Part shown: positions 1 through 8,636 of the stretch, one piece after another
How positions within the stretch are numbered: the stretch's first letter is position 1
Layout: every line of letters begins with the position of its first letter
Notes under the pieces: generated by a model
Database searches by the model: none
What the model saw: only the letters and a program-made list of their open reading frames with translations
Told to the model about the DNA's origin: nothing
Program-made: the position numbers and the translations under genes
NCBI GenBank assembly: GCA_035648595.1
Contig: DASRLH010000282.1
Location: forward strand, 1-28,957
From: RYN-428 sp035648595
Lineage (GTDB): Bacteria > Planctomycetota > Phycisphaerae > Tepidisphaerales > Tepidisphaeraceae
Reading direction: 5' to 3'
DNA length: 28,957 bases

Positions 1-119
1 GAATGAACCCCCGCCCTACCCGCTCGCGGGCAGCCGCCCATTCCGCTCGCTTCCTCCGGAGCACCGGGAGAGGAAAAAAGAGACGCCGCCGAAACTGTCA
101 CGCACCCATCCGGGCGAAA

Positions 120-1310
120 CTAGTTTTCACCCTTGGCATTGCCTGTCCGGGCTTTCTTTCGTCTTGGCAGGAATGCGTGCAGGAGATGCTTGCTCGCCTT
201 GTAGCCTCGACCTGAAATGCGATGGACAAGGTGCATGCGCCTCAATTTATTTATGTCCCGGCTGACAGTCCTTTGGGTTCGGCCGGCATATTCGACCGCC
301 AGCTCAGGCGTCAAAAACCGTAATTTCGCATTGGGCGCCGGTTCTCGCTGCTCGGAGATCGCGATGGCCAGTTCACGACGGCGCTTGTCTGACGCCGAGC
401 GATGCCGGCGGAATTTGTCGTGAATGTAATTATGCCACATGACATCCAATTGCTGCTTTTGGATCTGTTCGATCTGCTTTCTCAATCCGTCACGGAATCC
501 TTCCAGTGCGTATCGAATGAATGGAACGATGTCACCGCCGCTTTGGCTCGCGTGGTCCAGTTGGCGATAGTATTCCGCGCGCGTGCGGTTGTAATGATCG
601 CTCAGGAGGTGTGAAGCGGGCGCGGGCACGCCCCTGGCAAGTAGAACTCTAAATTCAAGGAGCCTGGCGGTCCGCCCGTTGCCATCCGCGAACGGATGGA
701 TCCACGCGATGTATAAATGGGCCAGAATCGCCTGTAACAGCGCCATCCCAGTTCCTAGTTCGCCCATCGGCTTGAAGTCGGCCTCCAGCCACTGGCACAG
801 GCGATTCAACAGGTATTCACATTCTTCTCTTGGAGCGCCGCGATACCGCGCGACGCCCACCATGAATGGAGAAATCTCGCCGGCTTGCCCACCTTCCTTC
901 AAAGGCAGTCCCTCAAGCACCAACCGGTTGAACCCTTTGATTTCATCGAGGGATAACGGAGGCGAGTTCTGACCAGAGAAAACCACTTCCTCGATTTGGT
1001 TGTACGCCTGGATGATGTTTTGCACTTCCCTGGCGAGATAGCTTTGGGATTTTGGAACTTGCAGTGTTCCCCGGATTTCCGCCAGTACCTCCGCTTCGGA
1101 AAGCGTATTGCCTTCAATCGCGGTTGTTGCATGCACCCCCTTCGCCAGATAAATCTCGCCGAGTTTTTTCGCCGTGCCCGGCAGCATCGGAACTCCCGCG
1201 AGGTGTTCACACTTTGACTGGCATTCCCCGATGAGCACCCATAGGTTGTGGGGCACCCGGCTTAAGTCAGCCTGAAATGTCAGCCATTTATGTGACTTCA
1301 GATATGTCAT
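120..1310 (-). CDS. Fic-domain protein with C-terminal winged-helix-like region
   Basis: The 396-residue protein carries a full Fic core motif, HPFADGNGR, at about residues 205-213, with the catalytic His and the phosphate-binding GNGR. Fic enzymes usually transfer AMP from ATP to a hydroxyl side chain of a target protein. An inhibitory-helix motif of the (S/T)xxxE(G/N) type lies N-terminal to the core at about 62-67 (T-TAI-E-G), so this is a class II, self-inhibited Fic protein. After the Fic core, residues about 320-375 look like a DNA-binding helix-turn-helix (TQRTVSRDINKL). There is no Phd-like antitoxin beside it, which fits the internal inhibitor. The start is the ATG at 1310; no strong ribosome binding site precedes it. 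The target protein cannot be told from sequence. Confidence 0.93.
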   Translation of the reverse strand: MTYLKSHKWLTFQADLSRVPHNLWVLIGECQSKCEHLAGVPMLPGTAKKLGEIYLAKGVHATTAIEGNTLSEAEVLAEIRGTLQVPKSQSYLAREVQNIIQAYNQIEEVVFSGQNSPPLSLDEIKGFNRLVLEGLPLKEGGQAGEISPFMVGVARYRGAPREECEYLLNRLCQWLEADFKPMGELGTGMALLQAILAHLYIAWIHPFADGNGRTARLLEFRVLLARGVPAPASHLLSDHYNRTRAEYYRQLDHASQSGGDIVPFIRYALEGFRDGLRKQIEQIQKQQLDVMWHNYIHDKFRRHRSASDKRRRELAIAISEQREPAPNAKLRFLTPELAVEYAGRTQRTVSRDINKLRRMHLVHRISGRGYKASKHLLHAFLPRRKKARTGNAKGEN

Positions 1311-1458
1311 TGGTCGCTCAGCGTTTAAGTCACGATAAAAAATAGGTTTGCAGAATAGTCACTATCCCGCGTGACGCAATTCATGTCCAATCCTACGCAA
1401 CATCAAATTGGATTTCATCTCACCGGCACGCGCCAAACGCGCATGGTAATCCTTTAAT

Positions 1459-1557
1459 GTGACACGGGCGTCCACGCCCGTGCCGGCGGCTGTAGAGTAG
1501 GGAAAATCGATGTATCCTGGTTCCATACAACCCGCACGGGCGGGAAGCCCGTGTCAC
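1459..1557. repeat. REPIN-like palindromic repeat, family A copy 1
   Basis: Two short hairpins face each other: a left arm with gtgacacgggcg and a right arm with cgggaagcccgtgtcac, separated by about 50 bases. Each arm can fold alone and the two arms also pair with each other. The copy lies in the 341-bp space between the divergent Fic and ROK genes. Its spacer resembles the spacer of the copy at 10877-10976 (shared ggctg, agtag, tcgatgt and ttcca blocks), so the whole unit, and not only the arms, is repeated. Confidence 0.85.
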
Positions 1558-1610
1558 GATTGAGCTTGCATTCCCGGCCTGACACCTTACTCGTTATGCC
1601 ACTGATGAAT

Positions 1611-1626
1611 AGCGCGTAATCGCGCT
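1611..1626. promoter_or_regulatory. Small hairpin upstream of the ROK gene
   Basis: The sequence agcgcg-taat-cgcgct forms a perfect 6-bp stem with a 4-base loop, 26 bases before the ATG at 1653. A competing pairing of aatag with ctatt surrounds it. It may lie in the 5' leader of the ROK gene. No function is shown. Apart from this and the family A repeat, I see nothing in the 1311-1652 gap. Confidence 0.25.
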
Positions 1627-1652
1627 CGGCTATTAGACTTGGCGGCTAGACG

Positions 1653-2498
1653 ATGACTGATTCCCCCTCCGCCCTCGGCATCGACATCGGCGGCACCTCC
1701 GTCAAAGTCGTTGCGCTGCGCGGCGACGCGCTGCTTTGGAGCGCGCGGCGGCGGTATCGCATGCCGGGGCGTACGGAATTGACCCTTGCCGTGCAGTCGG
1801 CCATCAACGGCCGGGAGGGGCGCTTCAACAGCGTGGGATTGTGTGTGCCGGGGTTGTTGGATGAGCAGAAGGAGCGCGTGGAATTGTCGGTGAATGTGCC
1901 GGGGCTGGTCGGGGTGCCGCTGGCGGAAATGATCGCGCAGGCGGTGGGGGGCGCGCCCGCTCGGCTGCGCATCACCAATGATTCCATCGCCAGCGGATAT
2001 GACATCTACGCATCCCGAAAGCTCACTGGCCGACTGCTGGTGCTGGCGCTGGGCACTGGAGTGGGGGCCGCGGTGCTGGATGAAGGGGTGCCGCTGACGG
2101 TGGACAACGAATCTCCTGGACACATCGGGCAATTCGACGTATCGGTGGAGGGCGCGCCCCTGATCGGACCGGACGGCGGGGCGGGCAGCCTGGAAGGGTA
2201 CATCGGCGCCGAAGCGCTTCGTCAAAATTATGGCGCCGATCCCGCCTCCAAGCTGCAACCCGATCATCCGCCGATCAAAGCGCTGGCCAGGGCCGTGCGA
2301 ATTTGTCATGCGATCTACCGGCCGCACCATGTTGTGCTGGCGGGGGGGCTGGGGATACGGCTCGGGCATCTCCTGCCGGAACTCAAGCTGCTCATCGAAA
2401 CGCATCTCACCTCCATCGCCCGCCCCGGCTGGACCCTGGCCGCCGGCGACAGCGACTTCCACGCCGCCCGCGGAGCGGCGCGCATGGCGGAGAAATGA
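1653..2498 (+). CDS. ROK-family sugar kinase-like protein without the usual zinc motif
   Basis: The 281-residue protein has the ROK/actin-fold ATPase signatures: phosphate-1 loop DIGGTSVK at 11-18, a candidate catalytic Asp in TND at about 110, phosphate-2 loop LALGTGVGAAV at 131-141, and an adenosine-binding VLAGGLG near 243. Canonical ROK kinases and repressors follow the GHxxG segment with a CxCGxxGCxE zinc site. Here GHIGQFDV (156-163) is followed by GPDGGAGSLEGYIGAEAL with no cysteines, so zinc binding appears lost. There is no N-terminal helix-turn-helix, so a kinase role is more likely than a repressor role. The substrate, perhaps glucose or another hexose, is not predictable. The ATG at 1653 has only a weak upstream GGCGG. 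Confidence 0.85.
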   Translation: MTDSPSALGIDIGGTSVKVVALRGDALLWSARRRYRMPGRTELTLAVQSAINGREGRFNSVGLCVPGLLDEQKERVELSVNVPGLVGVPLAEMIAQAVGGAPARLRITNDSIASGYDIYASRKLTGRLLVLALGTGVGAAVLDEGVPLTVDNESPGHIGQFDVSVEGAPLIGPDGGAGSLEGYIGAEALRQNYGADPASKLQPDHPPIKALARAVRICHAIYRPHHVVLAGGLGIRLGHLLPELKLLIETHLTSIARPGWTLAAGDSDFHAARGAARMAEK

Positions 2499-2547
2499 CC
2501 AAATGCTATGCTGTCGCCAAGTTGACTCGTGACTTTCCTGGAGAAGA

Positions 2548-3897
2548 ATGATGGCTGATGCCACTGTAATGGAACGAATCGTATCGCTGTGCAAACGCCG
2601 GGGATTTATTTTCCCGGGTTCGGAAATCTACGGCGGCCTCACCGGCACATGGGACTACGGGCCGCTGGGCGTCGAGTTGCTGCGCAATGTGAAGAATGCC
2701 TGGTGGCATGATAATGTCACCAGCCGCGATGATATTGTCGGGCTGGACTCGGCCATCCTCATGCACCGCACGGTCTGGCAGGCCTCGGGCCACGAATCAA
2801 ACTTCACCGATCCCCTCGTCGAGTGCAAAACCTGCAAGGCGCGTTTCCGGCAGGACCAGGTCCCCGAAAGCCAATGCCCGCGAAAGCCCAGCAAACACCC
2901 CGGCGAGTTTGGCGATTGCCAGCTTACCGAGGCGCGCAAGTTCAATTTGATGTTCAAGACCTTCGTCGGCCCCGTCGAGGATAGCGCGACGCAGGTTTAT
3001 CTGCGCCCCGAGACGGCGCAGGGGATCTTTGTCAACTTCAGAAACGTCGTCGATTCCTCCCGCATGAAGGTTCCGTTCGGCATCGCCCAAGTCGGCAAGA
3101 GCTTCCGCAACGAGATCACGCCAAAGCAATTCATCTTTCGCTCTCGCGAATTCGAGCAGATGGAGATCGAATTTTTCTGCAAACCGGAAACCAGCCAGCA
3201 ATGGTACGCCACCTGGCGCGATCAGCGATTCAAGTGGTATCAGGACCTGGGGCTCAAAAGTTCCAACCTGCGCTTGCGCGAGCATGACAAGGAGGAACTC
3301 GCGTTTTATTCCATCGGCACCAGCGACGTCGAATACAAATTCCCCTGGGGCTGGGGCGAACTGGAAGGGATCGCCCATCGCGGCGATTATGATCTCAAGC
3401 AGCACATGCAGCACAGCGGCAAAGACCTCAGCTACTTCAACGAGGAAACCAGGGAGCGGTTTGTGCCGCATGTGATCGAGCCATCCGCGGGGGCCACGCG
3501 CTCGGTGCTGGCATTCCTGTGCGAAGCCTACACCGAGGATCAGGCGCCTAACGACAAGGGCGAAATGGAAACCCGCACGGTCCTGCGGTTCCATCCGCGC
3601 CTCGCGCCGGTCAAGGCCGCCATCTTCCCGTTGGTGAAGAAAGACGGCATGCCGGAGCGCGCGACGGCCTTGTACAAGGATCTGCAAAAGCACTTCCACG
3701 TTTTTTATGATGAAAAAGGAGCGGTGGGGCGGCGATATCGGAGGCAGGACGAGGCGGGCACGCCTTTCTGCATCACCATCGACGGCCAAACCGCCGCCGA
3801 CCAAACCGTCACCCTCCGCGAACGCGACTCCATGAAGCAGGAACGCGTGGCGATGGATCAGGTGAAGGGATACCTGATGGAGAGGCTTGGGGCGTGA
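2548..3897 (+). CDS. glyQS: Glycyl-tRNA synthetase, alpha2 homodimer type
   Basis: This enzyme charges tRNA-Gly with glycine using ATP in the cytoplasm. The 449 residues match the usual length of the single-chain homodimeric form. Visible landmarks: N-terminal GFIFPGSEIYGGLTG; class II motif 2 FRNEITPKQFIFRSREF at about 187-203, followed by EQMEIEFF; motif 3 EPSAGATRSVLAF at about 311-323; and an anticodon-binding domain from about 352 onward (LAPVKAAIFPL, then TLRERDSMKQERV). An insertion with Cys at about 93, 96, 110 and 124 may be zinc-knuckle-like. Two ATGs lie in tandem (2548 and 2551) behind GGAG at about 2540; spacing favours 2551, so the true product may be one residue shorter. It ends 67 bases before the peroxiredoxin start. 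Confidence 0.97.
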   Translation: MMADATVMERIVSLCKRRGFIFPGSEIYGGLTGTWDYGPLGVELLRNVKNAWWHDNVTSRDDIVGLDSAILMHRTVWQASGHESNFTDPLVECKTCKARFRQDQVPESQCPRKPSKHPGEFGDCQLTEARKFNLMFKTFVGPVEDSATQVYLRPETAQGIFVNFRNVVDSSRMKVPFGIAQVGKSFRNEITPKQFIFRSREFEQMEIEFFCKPETSQQWYATWRDQRFKWYQDLGLKSSNLRLREHDKEELAFYSIGTSDVEYKFPWGWGELEGIAHRGDYDLKQHMQHSGKDLSYFNEETRERFVPHVIEPSAGATRSVLAFLCEAYTEDQAPNDKGEMETRTVLRFHPRLAPVKAAIFPLVKKDGMPERATALYKDLQKHFHVFYDEKGAVGRRYRRQDEAGTPFCITIDGQTAADQTVTLRERDSMKQERVAMDQVKGYLMERLGA

Positions 3898-3964
3898 AGG
3901 GAGCCGGTCCCGTATGATCCGGCCGCCGACAAACGACACAAAATGCTTTTTCGAGGAGACGGCA

Positions 3965-4459
3965 ATGAGCGATGCGACTTTGAAAAAAGGCGATGTGGCC
4001 CCTGACTTTGAACTGATGGACGAGAATAAGGCGAAGGTGAAGCTGTCGGATTTGCGCGGCAAGACGGTGGTGCTGCTATTTTATCCGATGGATTTCTCGC
4101 CGACCTGCACCGCCGAGCATTGCGCGTTTGGCCCCGCGCTGCCGACAATCGCCAAGTCGCCGGACACGGTGGTGTTTGGCGTGAGCTGCGACAGCCCTTT
4201 CAGCCATGCCGAGTACAAGAGCAAGTACAACATTCCCTACCGCCTGCTGTCAGATCCCACGCGCAAGATGGCCAAGGCGTACGGCATGTGGGCCGGCGAG
4301 GAGCCGTACAACTGCACCAAGCGCGGAACGGTCATCATCGACAAGAACGGAAGGATCGCCCATTATGAGGAAGTGCCGATGCGCGATCCAAGGAAAGTCG
4401 AGGAGCTGGCGAAAGTGGTGGCACAGGCGTCGATGTTCGTCGTCGCCGTGCTCTCATAG
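3965..4459 (+). CDS. Peroxiredoxin, BCP/PrxQ type
   Basis: This 164-residue thiol peroxidase would reduce hydrogen peroxide and organic hydroperoxides. The peroxidatic cysteine is C48 in PMDFSPTCT, and a second cysteine five residues later (C53, a C-x4-C arrangement) is the resolving cysteine typical of atypical 2-Cys BCP/PrxQ enzymes. The AhpC/TSA fold is otherwise complete (VAPDFELMDE, VVFGVSCDSPF, RGTVIIDKNG). The frame is open further upstream to 3887, but the ATG at 3965 is preferred because GAGGAGAC precedes it by 4 bases and the family N-terminus begins there. There is no signal peptide, so it is probably cytoplasmic. Confidence 0.95.
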   Translation: MSDATLKKGDVAPDFELMDENKAKVKLSDLRGKTVVLLFYPMDFSPTCTAEHCAFGPALPTIAKSPDTVVFGVSCDSPFSHAEYKSKYNIPYRLLSDPTRKMAKAYGMWAGEEPYNCTKRGTVIIDKNGRIAHYEEVPMRDPRKVEELAKVVAQASMFVVAVLS

Positions 4460-4480
4460 CGGGAGCGGTGACATCGCTTC

Positions 4481-4587
4481 TGTCGTGACACGGGCGTCCC
4501 GCCCGTGCGTTGCGCTCTCGAATCAGGGAAACACTGCTTTCCCAAGTTCCACGCGGTAGGCACGGGCGGGACGCCCGTGTCACGACA
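4481..4587. repeat. REPIN-like palindromic repeat, family A copy 2
   Basis: The left arm tgtcgtgacacgggcg and the right arm cgcccgtgtcacgaca are perfect reverse complements about 100 bases apart. Each arm also has an inner hairpin (cacgggcg-tcc-cgcccgtg). The element fills the space between the peroxiredoxin stop and the phospholipase start and ends 30 bases before that ATG, so it probably forms part of the phospholipase leader. The phospholipase frame is open through it, which could mislead start prediction. Confidence 0.85.
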
Positions 4588-4617
4588 AAGAATGTGCCAC
4601 CGGGAAGTCGAAAAATC

Positions 4618-7155
4618 ATGAAGAGCAGACGCGAATTCCTGGCACATGCCGCCGCGATGTGCGGGGCGGCTGGCGCGTGGAGCGGGCTGACGGAACCGAT
4701 CCGCGGGGCGGCGGCCATCGATCCCGAGCCCGGCAGCAGTTTTCTCGATGCCGAGCATATCGTCATTCTCATGCAGGAGAACCGCTCCTTCGATCATTGT
4801 TTTGGCACTTTGCAGGGAGTTCGCGGCTTCAATGATCCGCGAGCCATTCGGTTGCCCAGCCAACATCCGGTTTGGGTACAGAGCGATGCCGCCGGCAACA
4901 GCTATGCGCCGTTCCGGCTCGACCTCAAGGAATCCAGTTCGACATGGATGGGATCCTTGCCGCATACCTGGGAAAGCCAGGTCGATGCGCGGAATAATGG
5001 GAGATACGACCGCTGGCTGACCGCCAAGCGATCCGACCAGCGAAAGTACTTCCATATCCCGTTCACTTTGGGCTACTACAATCGAAGCGACATTCCCTTC
5101 TACTACGATCTGGCTGATGCCTTCACGATCTGCGATCAATACTTCTGTTCCAGCCTGACACCCACGACTCCCAATCGGCTCTACCTTTGGACGGGCACGA
5201 TCCGTCAGAAGCCTTCGGCCGACTCGCAGGCGAACGTATCCAACGAGAATGTGGACTATAACCGGATGGCCGACTGGACTACCTTTCCCGAGCGGCTCGA
5301 AGACCTGGGAATATCATGGAAGATATATCAAAATGAGTTGGGGTTCGATTCGGGCCTGGAGGAGGAGGCGTACGCTTGGCTGGCGAACTTCGGCGACAAT
5401 CCCATCGAGTACTTCAGTCAATATCACTATGGGTTCGCCGATACCTATCGGGCGCAGCTGGATAGCTTGGCCAATTCGATTCCGGCACGAATTGAATCTC
5501 TCAAAGCCGCGCCATCGGATTCTGTCTTCGCGGCGGGCGGCGCGAAAACGCGCGATAAGCGGATAGGGGAGTTAACCCGTGCTTTGCTTAAGGTCCAGAA
5601 TGAACGCGCCCGCTGGAGCACGGCAAACTTCGCAAAGCTTTCGCCGAGGGAACGAAGCCTCCACGAGAAAGCCTTTTGCACGAATCAGGCCGATCCGTTT
5701 TATCGGCAGATGGCCCGGATGTCTTATCCGATCGGTAATGAACAGCGCCGAATCCAGGTTCCCAAGGGGGACGTTCTTCATCAATTTCGCAAGGATGTCG
5801 AGAGCGGAGAGTTGCCGCGGGTGAGCTGGCTGGTGGCCCCCGAGCGGTATTCCGATCACCCCAGTTCGCCCTGGTATGGCGCTTGGTATATCGCCCAGGT
5901 AATGGAGATCCTAACGAAGAACCCGGAGGTCTGGAAAAAGACAATATTCATTTTGACCTACGATGAGAACGACGGGTTTTTCGATCATGTGCCCCCATTC
6001 GTGCCGCCGCATCCGCATCGCCCACAGACCGGAGCTGCTTCGAAGGGGATTGATACCGGCGTCGAATATGTGGAGCTCGAACAGGACAAGAAACGCGTGC
6101 CATCGGGCCATGCGAGGGAAAGCCCAATCGGCCTGGGGTATCGAGTGCCAACGATCATCGCGTCACCCTGGACGCGGGGGGGCTGCGTTTGCTCGCAGGT
6201 GTTCGATCACACATCGATCCTGCAACTACTCGAGAAAGTCCTCTCCCATAAAATCGGCAAGCCGGTCGTGGAAACGAACATCAGCGCGTGGCGGCGAACG
6301 GTCTGCGGCGATCTCACCTCCGCCTTCAAGTCCGCGCCCTCAATGGCAGACCGATCCAAGCTGCGCTTTCCGCCGAAGGAGCAATTCATCGAAGCCATCG
6401 ATCAGGCCCGGCTCAAGCCAATTCCATCGGAGTATCACGCGCTGACGGACGCCGAGATACGACAGCTTCGCGATGATCCGCAAAAGTCGCCCTGGATGCC
6501 GCGCCAGGAGAGCGGCGTGCGCCGGCTGTGCGCGGCGCCTTACGAACTGTATGTAAACGGATCACTGAGCAAGGACCGGCTTCAATTCCGAATCACCTTC
6601 AAGGCCGGCGCCGATTGTTTCGGCGCCAAGTCCCTGGGGAGCCCGTTCACGGCCTACGCAACGACGGCATCGGGCGAGTGCAACATCCGAAATTACGCCG
6701 TCGCCGCCGGCGACCCATTGGAAGACGTCTGGAACCTCGGTGATTTCGATCAAGGCGTCTATCGCATCCGCGTGCATGGCCCCAATGGGTTTTTCCGCGA
6801 GTTCATCGGAAGCGCCGATGATCCCGCCCTCCAGATTCGTCTGGAATATGCCCGAGCGACGCCGGAGGGACGCCCATTGGATGGCAACGTCATGTTGAAA
6901 TTGACCAACGCCAATCAGGATTCTTCGATTACCGCGATCCTCGTTGACCGCTCGTATAAAGCTCCGGACCGCAAGACGGTCCTGGCTCCTGATAAGAGTG
7001 AATTCGTTAAGATCGACACGCGGCGAAGCTCACGCTGGTATGACTCGACTGTGAGAACCGATCGGGCTGGCAATTTCGAGCAGCGCTTCGCCGGGCATGT
7101 CGAAACAGGCCAGTGGAGCCACACCGACCCGGCCATGGGAAGATCGAAGGAGTAG
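4618..7155 (+). CDS. Phospholipase C, phosphocholine-specific type, Tat-exported
   Basis: The 845-residue protein belongs to the phosphoesterase family of non-haemolytic phospholipase C and acid phosphatase AcpA. It would cleave the head group from phospholipids outside the cytoplasm. The N-terminus is a twin-arginine signal (KSRREFLAHAAAM). Family landmarks follow: HIVILMQENRSFDHCFGTL at about 47-65, TPTTPNRLYLWTG, FILTYDENDGFFDHVPP, and VPTIIASPWTRGG with FDHTSILQLLE. The C-terminal third has two beta-rich repeats of the bacterial PLC C-terminal type (YELYVNG near 643, and the final part ending GQWSHTDPAMGR). The frame is open back to 4510 through a repeat, but the ATG at 4618 starts the Tat signal directly. 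Head-group specificity is inferred. Confidence 0.93.
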   Translation: MKSRREFLAHAAAMCGAAGAWSGLTEPIRGAAAIDPEPGSSFLDAEHIVILMQENRSFDHCFGTLQGVRGFNDPRAIRLPSQHPVWVQSDAAGNSYAPFRLDLKESSSTWMGSLPHTWESQVDARNNGRYDRWLTAKRSDQRKYFHIPFTLGYYNRSDIPFYYDLADAFTICDQYFCSSLTPTTPNRLYLWTGTIRQKPSADSQANVSNENVDYNRMADWTTFPERLEDLGISWKIYQNELGFDSGLEEEAYAWLANFGDNPIEYFSQYHYGFADTYRAQLDSLANSIPARIESLKAAPSDSVFAAGGAKTRDKRIGELTRALLKVQNERARWSTANFAKLSPRERSLHEKAFCTNQADPFYRQMARMSYPIGNEQRRIQVPKGDVLHQFRKDVESGELPRVSWLVAPERYSDHPSSPWYGAWYIAQVMEILTKNPEVWKKTIFILTYDENDGFFDHVPPFVPPHPHRPQTGAASKGIDTGVEYVELEQDKKRVPSGHARESPIGLGYRVPTIIASPWTRGGCVCSQVFDHTSILQLLEKVLSHKIGKPVVETNISAWRRTVCGDLTSAFKSAPSMADRSKLRFPPKEQFIEAIDQARLKPIPSEYHALTDAEIRQLRDDPQKSPWMPRQESGVRRLCAAPYELYVNGSLSKDRLQFRITFKAGADCFGAKSLGSPFTAYATTASGECNIRNYAVAAGDPLEDVWNLGDFDQGVYRIRVHGPNGFFREFIGSADDPALQIRLEYARATPEGRPLDGNVMLKLTNANQDSSITAILVDRSYKAPDRKTVLAPDKSEFVKIDTRRSSRWYDSTVRTDRAGNFEQRFAGHVETGQWSHTDPAMGRSKE

Positions 7156-7238
7156 GGGCCCGATCATTGTTGAAATTGATCCCCATTCCCGGAATGGAGG
7201 GCGTGCGCGATTTTCCGGCAGGAGCTTTGGCGGCGGGG

Positions 7239-7324
7239 AGGGTGGAGCAGACATTCCTGTCGCCATCGCCGGTTACGCTTCTCCGGAATTCGCGCACGCC
7301 CGCGAACGAACCGTTCGCTCGGGC
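7239..7324. repeat. Degenerate family B repeat and a strong hairpin
   Basis: The gap 7156-7381 holds ggtggagcagacattcctgtc near 7239-7260, which matches in reverse one arm of the family B palindrome at 14299-14317. A strong hairpin follows at 7297-7324 (gcccg, then cgaacg-aac-cgttcg, then cgggc, with a 2-base bulge). It has no T-run after it, so it is not a classical terminator for the phospholipase gene. I read the region as repeat-derived. Confidence 0.45.
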
Positions 7325-7358
7325 GGTTGGCAATCCGCGCCCCAGCGCATAAGCTTGC

Positions 7359-7378
7359 GTGCGTTCCACTGAACGCAC
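7359..7378 (+). promoter_or_regulatory. Hairpin just before the start of the mannosyltransferase-like gene
   Basis: gtgcgttc-cact-gaacgcac is a perfect 8-bp stem with a 4-base loop, ending 3 bases before the ATG at 7382. It occupies the place where a Shine-Dalgarno sequence would lie, and no such sequence is visible. It could limit translation or be a chance repeat remnant. Confidence 0.3.
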
Positions 7379-7381
7379 CCC

Positions 7382-8554
7382 ATGCCCGCGCAACTCGATA
7401 TTCTGGCCCTCGAACCGTTTTATGGCGGAGTTCGGCGGAGCATGCTCGAAACGGTGATCCGTTGCAGCCGGCACCGCTGGACCGTGCTCAAGCTCCCGCC
7501 GCGCCGGATCGAGCGGCGGCTGTCGGTGGCCGCCAACTGGTTCGCTGAGCAGTTGTCACGGCATTGGTCGGGCCGGGTGGATCTGCTGTTCACCAGCGAG
7601 GCGATGAACTTGTCGAGCTTGTATCGGCTTGTGCCGGCGTTGGCCCGGCAGCCGTCGGTGGTCTATTTCCACGACAATCAGCTTCCCGATCCGCTGGCGC
7701 CCAGCCGGGCCGGGGCGCGTTATGACGAACCGCCGCGATGGCTTTACGCGCGAAACGGCGCGGTGGATGCGCCGCCGCCGCCGCCCATCGCGCCGTCGCG
7801 GGATGGGTCGGTCGATCTGGTCAATCTCAACACCGCCACCTCCGCCACCGAAATATGGTTTAACTCGCTGTATCACCTGCGCAGTTTTCTGGGCAAGGCA
7901 TCGAAACTGGTGGATCGGCATCCGGAATTGTCGTCGCATAATCCGATGGCCGACGTGACCGCCAAGGCGCAGGTCATGCCGCCGCCAATTGACCTGAATC
8001 TCATCGCGCATGTGAAGGCGACCGCCAAGCTTCCGCCGCGCGATCCGCGGGCGATTTTCGTGGATACGCGCGACGCCGATGTGACATTGCTAAACGAGGG
8101 CCTGGCGGTTTTGGCCAAGGCCGGGGAAAAGTTTCGGCTGATTACCGTGGGGCCCGTCGAGGAGATTTCCGATCAATGGACCCGCCGCACGATCCCGGAG
8201 AACGATGATTTCGCACAGGTTGCCGGTCTTCTGGAAGCCGGCGTGGTGTTGAGCGTGAAACCCGGCGCCGCCTGCGATTTGCAGGTGATCCGCGGGCTGC
8301 TGGCTGGTTGCCGCGCGGTCTTGCCGGATGTTGGCGTATATGCCGAGTTGCTCCCCGGCTCACTGCACGGCGATTGCCTCTACGGCCCAACCGCCGATGC
8401 CCTGGCCGAACATCTGCACAATGGCCTTGACACCCTGGTCGGCTGGTATCCGCCCGACTTCCGCCAAACCCTCAAACACTTCGAAGCCATCACCGCGACC
8501 CGCGCGTTCGACGAGCGGCTGAATAATCTGGCGGCGGCGCATGCGGTGGGGTGA
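7382..8554 (+). CDS. tRNA-queuosine alpha-mannosyltransferase-like glycosyltransferase (DUF3524)
   Basis: The N-terminus LDILALEPFYGGVRRSMLE, the block WTVLKLPPRRIERRLSVAANWFAEQ, the segment DLLFTSEAMNLSSLY, and the YFHDNQLPDP motif at about 95-104 are the pattern of the DUF3524 family. That family includes the animal tRNA-queuosine mannosyltransferase (QTMAN/GTDC1), which adds mannose from a sugar nucleotide to queuosine in tRNA-Asp. IWFNSLYHLRSFL continues the family pattern. The second half (IFVDTRDADVTLLNEGLAVL, then GAACDLQVIRGLLAGCRAVLPDVGVYAELLP) looks like a GT-B C-terminal Rossmann domain. A proline run (about 135-143) interrupts the family core. Whether bacterial members act on queuosine is not settled, so substrate is inference. 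No queuosine synthesis gene is in this window. Confidence 0.8.
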   Translation: MPAQLDILALEPFYGGVRRSMLETVIRCSRHRWTVLKLPPRRIERRLSVAANWFAEQLSRHWSGRVDLLFTSEAMNLSSLYRLVPALARQPSVVYFHDNQLPDPLAPSRAGARYDEPPRWLYARNGAVDAPPPPPIAPSRDGSVDLVNLNTATSATEIWFNSLYHLRSFLGKASKLVDRHPELSSHNPMADVTAKAQVMPPPIDLNLIAHVKATAKLPPRDPRAIFVDTRDADVTLLNEGLAVLAKAGEKFRLITVGPVEEISDQWTRRTIPENDDFAQVAGLLEAGVVLSVKPGAACDLQVIRGLLAGCRAVLPDVGVYAELLPGSLHGDCLYGPTADALAEHLHNGLDTLVGWYPPDFRQTLKHFEAITATRAFDERLNNLAAAHAVG

Positions 8555-8604
8555 ACCTTCCAGACTTAGATTTTCCTTGGATTGTTCGGCATGACTGCCG
8601 ATTG

Positions 8605-8632
8605 CCAGTAAACTGGTATTCCAGTAAAATGG
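8605..8632 (+). promoter_or_regulatory. Tandem 12-bp operator-like palindromes before the antitoxin-like gene
   Basis: CCAGTAAACTGG (8605-8616) and CCAGTAAAATGG (8621-8632) differ at one base and start 16 bases apart, ending 4 bases before the ATG at 8637. The first is a near-perfect dyad (ccagt-aa-actgg). Tandem short dyads overlapping the translation start are the usual operators of ribbon-helix-helix antitoxins, so this is probably the self-repression site of the downstream gene product. Confidence 0.55.
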
Positions 8633-8636
8633 CTGC

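Noticed and set aside
3..215. 70-residue open frame at the window start
   Set aside because: It overlaps the end of the Fic gene, is Arg-rich without a domain, and has no ribosome binding site. I see nothing else in positions 1-119.
120..1310. Fic gene as the toxin of a two-gene toxin-antitoxin pair
   Set aside because: No antitoxin gene adjoins it and the inhibitory motif is inside the protein itself.
2797..4062. 421-residue open frame on the minus strand
   Set aside because: It lies antisense to glycyl-tRNA synthetase, has no recognisable domain, and long antisense frames are expected at this GC content.
4335..4772. Short frames containing repeated TRASRPC or GRDARD peptides, here and at other repeats
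   Set aside because: These are translations of the family A palindromic repeat, not genes.
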